DNA of 16,412 nucleotides from an uncultured Clostridium sp. (lineage in GTDB: Bacteria > Bacillota > Clostridia > Lachnospirales > Lachnospiraceae). Location of the stretch: contig UQTA01000071.1 in the NCBI GenBank assembly GCA_900543885.1, positions 1 through 16,412 of the forward strand. Reading direction: 5' to 3'. The notes beneath the pieces were generated by a model. That model saw nothing but the letters and a program-made list of their open reading frames with translations. It ran no database searches and was not told where the DNA came from. Positions within the stretch are counted from its first letter, which is position 1. Each line of letters opens with the position of its first letter. Below are positions 14,318 to 16,412 of this stretch, piece by piece. The position numbers and the translations under genes were made by a program.

Positions 14318-16108
14318 ATGCGTGAAAAATTAGAAACAATGTCCCTTGCTGTTTTAAAGGATATGGCAAAAAATGTGGGACTAAAAGGCATCAGCGGCCT
14401 TCGCAAGGCAGAGCTTATTAATCTTTTATGTGAACATGAAGAAAAGGGAAAACAGGTTCCGGCTTCCAAACCGCAGGAAAACCATGTCCAGGAAAAACGA
14501 ACTCAAGAAAAACGCGTTCAGGAATCCCGCCCGCAGGAGAACCGTGTACAGGAAACACGTCCGCAGGAGACACGTTTCCAGGAATCCCGTCCACAGGAGA
14601 ATCGTTTCCGGGATAACCAGAGAAATAATCGCAGCTACGAGCGATATGGACAGACCCGTCCACAGATCCGCACCTACGGAAATAACAATTACAATAATAA
14701 CCGGTATAACAACAATAGCAGCAATAATTACAATAATAGCAACAATTATAATAATAGCAATAATAACAACAACAGCGGAAACAATGGCAGTAGTTTAAAC
14801 AATACAGAAGCTGCCAGCCCAGCATCCCAGCCACAGGCAGCAGCTTATGCCGGCCAGAGCTATTCTGCTTCCAGTCAGTCCTATGGTCAGAATACAGAAA
14901 GCCAGGAGCGGGTGACAAGACCGGAATACAGAAATGACGCGTTGGGACTGTCCACTCAGGATATGGCAGAATTAGACAGTGGGATTGAGGCAAATGGTAT
15001 CTTAGAGGTTATGCCTGATGGTTTCGGTTTCATCCGCTGTGAAAACTTCCTTCCAGGAGAAAATGATGTCTATGTAGCGCCGTCACAGATCCGCCGCTTC
15101 AACTTAAAAACCGGAGATATCATTAACGGAAACAGAAGAGTAAAGGCAGCCACAGAAAAATTCGCTGCGCTGCTTTATATTAAAACAGTGAATGGCTATC
15201 CGTTAAGTGCTACAGAAACCAGGCCAAACTTTGAGGATCTGACCCCGATCTTTCCAAATCAGCGTCTCCACATGGAAAATCCAAGAGAGAAAACCTCTGT
15301 TGCCATGCGTGTATTAGATCTGCTGGCACCGATCGGAAAAGGACAGCGTGGTATGATCGTTTCCCCGCCAAAAGCAGGTAAGACCACCCTCTTAAAGCAG
15401 GTGGCAAAAGCCATTACCGCCAACCATCCGGACATGCATCTGATGATCCTGCTGATCGATGAACGTCCTGAGGAAGTAACAGACATCAAAGAAGCCATTG
15501 TAGGGCCAAATGTAGAAGTTATTTATTCCACTTTTGATGAACTGCCGGAGCGTCATAAACGTGTATCAGAAATGGTGATCGAGCGGGCAAAACGTCTGGT
15601 AGAGCATGGAAGAGATGTGATCATTCTCTTAGACAGTATTACCCGTCTGGCAAGAGCCTATAACCTGACAGTTGCTCCAAGCGGCCGTACTCTTTCCGGC
15701 GGTCTTGACCCGGCGGCTCTCCATATGCCGAAACGTTTCTTTGGTGCAGCAAGAAATATGCGTGAAAAGGGCAGTCTGACCATTCTTGCCACTGCTTTAG
15801 TTGATACAGGCAGCCGTATGGATGATGTGGTTTATGAAGAGTTTAAGGGTACCGGCAACATGGAACTGGTACTGGACCGCAAGCTGTCTGAAAAACGTAT
15901 TTTCCCAGCCATTGATATTTTAAAATCCGGAACCAGAAGAGATGATCTGCTCCTTACAAAAGAAGAGGCAGAGGCAGTGGATATTATCCGTAAAGCGACC
16001 AATTCTCTGAAGCCGGATGAGGCAGTCGAAAAGATACTGGATCTCTTTGCAAAGACCAGAAACAACCGGGAATTTGTAGAGATGGTAAAGAAGATTCGGT
16101 TCTTCTAA
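14318..16108 (+). CDS. rho: Transcription termination factor Rho with a disordered N-terminal insertion
   Basis: The hexameric RNA-dependent ATPase ends transcription and limits antisense RNA. The 596-aa chain is much longer than the roughly 420 aa of E. coli Rho because of an insertion. Order: Rho_N helical domain (1-40, LAVLKDMAKNVGLKGISGLRKAEL), nine RxQEx pentapeptides (51-95), an Arg/Tyr stretch, an Asn-rich tract (122-162), a Gln/Ser/Tyr tract (170-195), the cold-shock-like RNA-binding domain (about 226-293, GFGFIR), and the ATPase domain. The latter has P-loop SPPKAGKTT (349-357), Walker B ILLDS (436-440), the Q-loop region GGLDPAALHMPKRFFG and RRDDLL. The start at 14318 follows AGGAG (14306-14310). 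All catalytic motifs look intact. Confidence 0.96.
   Translation: MREKLETMSLAVLKDMAKNVGLKGISGLRKAELINLLCEHEEKGKQVPASKPQENHVQEKRTQEKRVQESRPQENRVQETRPQETRFQESRPQENRFRDNQRNNRSYERYGQTRPQIRTYGNNNYNNNRYNNNSSNNYNNSNNYNNSNNNNNSGNNGSSLNNTEAASPASQPQAAAYAGQSYSASSQSYGQNTESQERVTRPEYRNDALGLSTQDMAELDSGIEANGILEVMPDGFGFIRCENFLPGENDVYVAPSQIRRFNLKTGDIINGNRRVKAATEKFAALLYIKTVNGYPLSATETRPNFEDLTPIFPNQRLHMENPREKTSVAMRVLDLLAPIGKGQRGMIVSPPKAGKTTLLKQVAKAITANHPDMHLMILLIDERPEEVTDIKEAIVGPNVEVIYSTFDELPERHKRVSEMVIERAKRLVEHGRDVIILLDSITRLARAYNLTVAPSGRTLSGGLDPAALHMPKRFFGAARNMREKGSLTILATALVDTGSRMDDVVYEEFKGTGNMELVLDRKLSEKRIFPAIDILKSGTRRDDLLLTKEEAEAVDIIRKATNSLKPDEAVEKILDLFAKTRNNREFVEMVKKIRFF
14468..14602 (+). repeat. Nine tandem 15-bp units encoding RxQEx pentapeptides in rho
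   Basis: The protein reads KPQEN, HVQEK, RTQEK, RVQES, RPQEN, RVQET, RPQET, RFQES, RPQEN without interruption (residues 51-95). The DNA units share a cgNNNNcaggaN core and have diverged at third positions. The charge pattern Arg-x-Gln-Glu repeats every five residues. Confidence 0.9.
14681..14803 (+). repeat. Asn-rich, prion-like tract in rho (AAT/AAC runs)
   Basis: Residues 122-162 are mostly Asn with interspersed Ser, Tyr and Gly, such as NNYNNSNNYNNSNNNNN. Codons are mixed AAT and AAC, so the tract looks maintained at the protein level as well as prone to slippage. Confidence 0.9.
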
Positions 16109-16111
16109 GAC

Positions 16112-16140
16112 TTCCTTTTTCTGGTGCAATATAGTATAAT
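16112..16140 (+). promoter_or_regulatory. Candidate promoter after rho
   Basis: A perfect TATAAT (16135-16140) with a poor -35 (TTCCTT, 16112-16117) 17 bp upstream, starting 4 nt after the rho stop. It would drive the leader at 16149-16201. Confidence 0.5.
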
Positions 16141-16148
16141 AAAAAACA

Positions 16149-16201
16149 TGAATTAGGGGGGGATGTCAAAGACCTTTTGACTCCAAATCTAATTCAGGAG
16201 G
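16149..16201 (+). promoter_or_regulatory. Structured leader plus perfect RBS, L31 (rpmE) leader-like
   Basis: TGAATTAG (16149-16156) pairs with CTAATTCA (16189-16196). Inside, GTCAAA (16165-16170) pairs with TTTGAC (16176-16181), extended by GGA/TCC with a bulge. AGGAGG (16196-16201) follows immediately, so the outer stem abuts the ribosome binding site. In Firmicutes rpmE usually follows rho, and structured autoregulatory leaders of L31 are known. I infer this is such a leader. No ATG, GTG or TTG lies at proper spacing after it. Confidence 0.55.
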
Positions 16202-16209
16202 AAAGATAA

Positions 16210-16412
16210 GTAACTAAAAATACAATTAAATGTGAACAAATAGGTTCAAATATACTCAAAATCCAGAGTATTCGTTTGTGCTAACGTCAAAGCAGTCGGA
16301 AACGTCGAGAAGTAACCAGTGCAAGTTGGAACAGCCTTGCTAATTATAGGATAGAACCTTGATGGTGACGTTTGGACAATGGTAGAAGGCTACGAAAACC
16401 AAGTAGCAAAAC
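16210..16412 (+). mobile_element. Non-coding structured segment, possible 5' part of a group II intron (cut by window end)
   Basis: No ORF of useful length is present. Paired elements seen: ATACTC with GAGTAT (about 16251-16276), GCAAG with CTTGC (about 16321-16342), and a long-range AACGTCA (about 16283-16289) with TGACGTT (about 16366-16372). The many purine-rich internal loops and multi-helix layout resemble domain I of bacterial group II introns. No canonical GUGYG 5' end could be fixed. The reverse transcriptase gene and domains V-VI would lie beyond the window. It may have inserted between the AGGAGG and the start codon of rpmE. Alternatives are another structured RNA or an unusually long leader. 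Confidence 0.4.

Noticed and set aside
14468..14803. CRISPR-like array in the repeat-rich region
   Set aside because: The repeats are 15-bp in-frame coding units without spacers, inside an intact rho gene.
14418..14993. 191-codon minus-strand frame antisense to the rho insertion
   Set aside because: Its Tyr/Cys-rich low complexity is just the complement of the AAT/AAC runs.

Overview
The window looks like chromosomal DNA of a Gram-positive anaerobe of the class Clostridia, most probably a Lachnospiraceae member. This is an inference from moderate GC, strong AGGAGG-type ribosome binding sites, a type III glutamine synthetase, class II aldolase, choline-binding surface proteins, and a Rho factor with an Asn-rich insertion. 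I cannot name the genus. No rRNA, tRNA or CRISPR array was seen.

Layout. (1) 1-564: a 142-nt imperfect palindrome, then a doubtful 78-codon minus-strand ORF. (2) 565-1305, minus strand: sfsA. (3) 1590-6498, plus strand: a housekeeping block of thrC (threonine synthase), fba (fructose-bisphosphate aldolase) and glnN (glutamine synthetase III), each separated by leader hairpins, promoters or terminators. (4) 6506-6755: a large nested palindrome of about 178 nt followed by a strong terminator. (5) 6780-12062: a cell-surface block. It holds a three-domain protein (winged-helix HTH, CTP:phosphocholine cytidylyltransferase, choline kinase), a secreted protein made almost only of choline-binding-type repeats, and a secreted GH25 muramidase with the same repeats. 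(6) 12109-14143: a membrane-anchored polysaccharide deacetylase followed 22 bp later by rarA. (7) 14318-16108: rho, with a pentapeptide-repeat and Asn-rich disordered insertion. (8) 16112-16412: a promoter and a hairpin leader with a perfect ribosome binding site, where rpmE (L31) would be expected, but no start codon follows. The remaining 200 nt look structured and non-coding, possibly the 5' part of a group II intron.

How the genes work together. The most coherent unit is region 5. The fused enzyme would make CDP-choline (or a related CDP-aminoalcohol) for decorating a surface polymer, and the two repeat proteins are built like proteins that dock on such decoration. The promoters of the fused enzyme gene and of the first repeat protein share an extended -10 (TGTGC-TATAMT) and copies of an ATGTTC/GAACAT inverted repeat. 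This suggests common control, perhaps by the HTH domain of the fused enzyme itself. The muramidase and the deacetylase add wall remodelling to the same neighbourhood.
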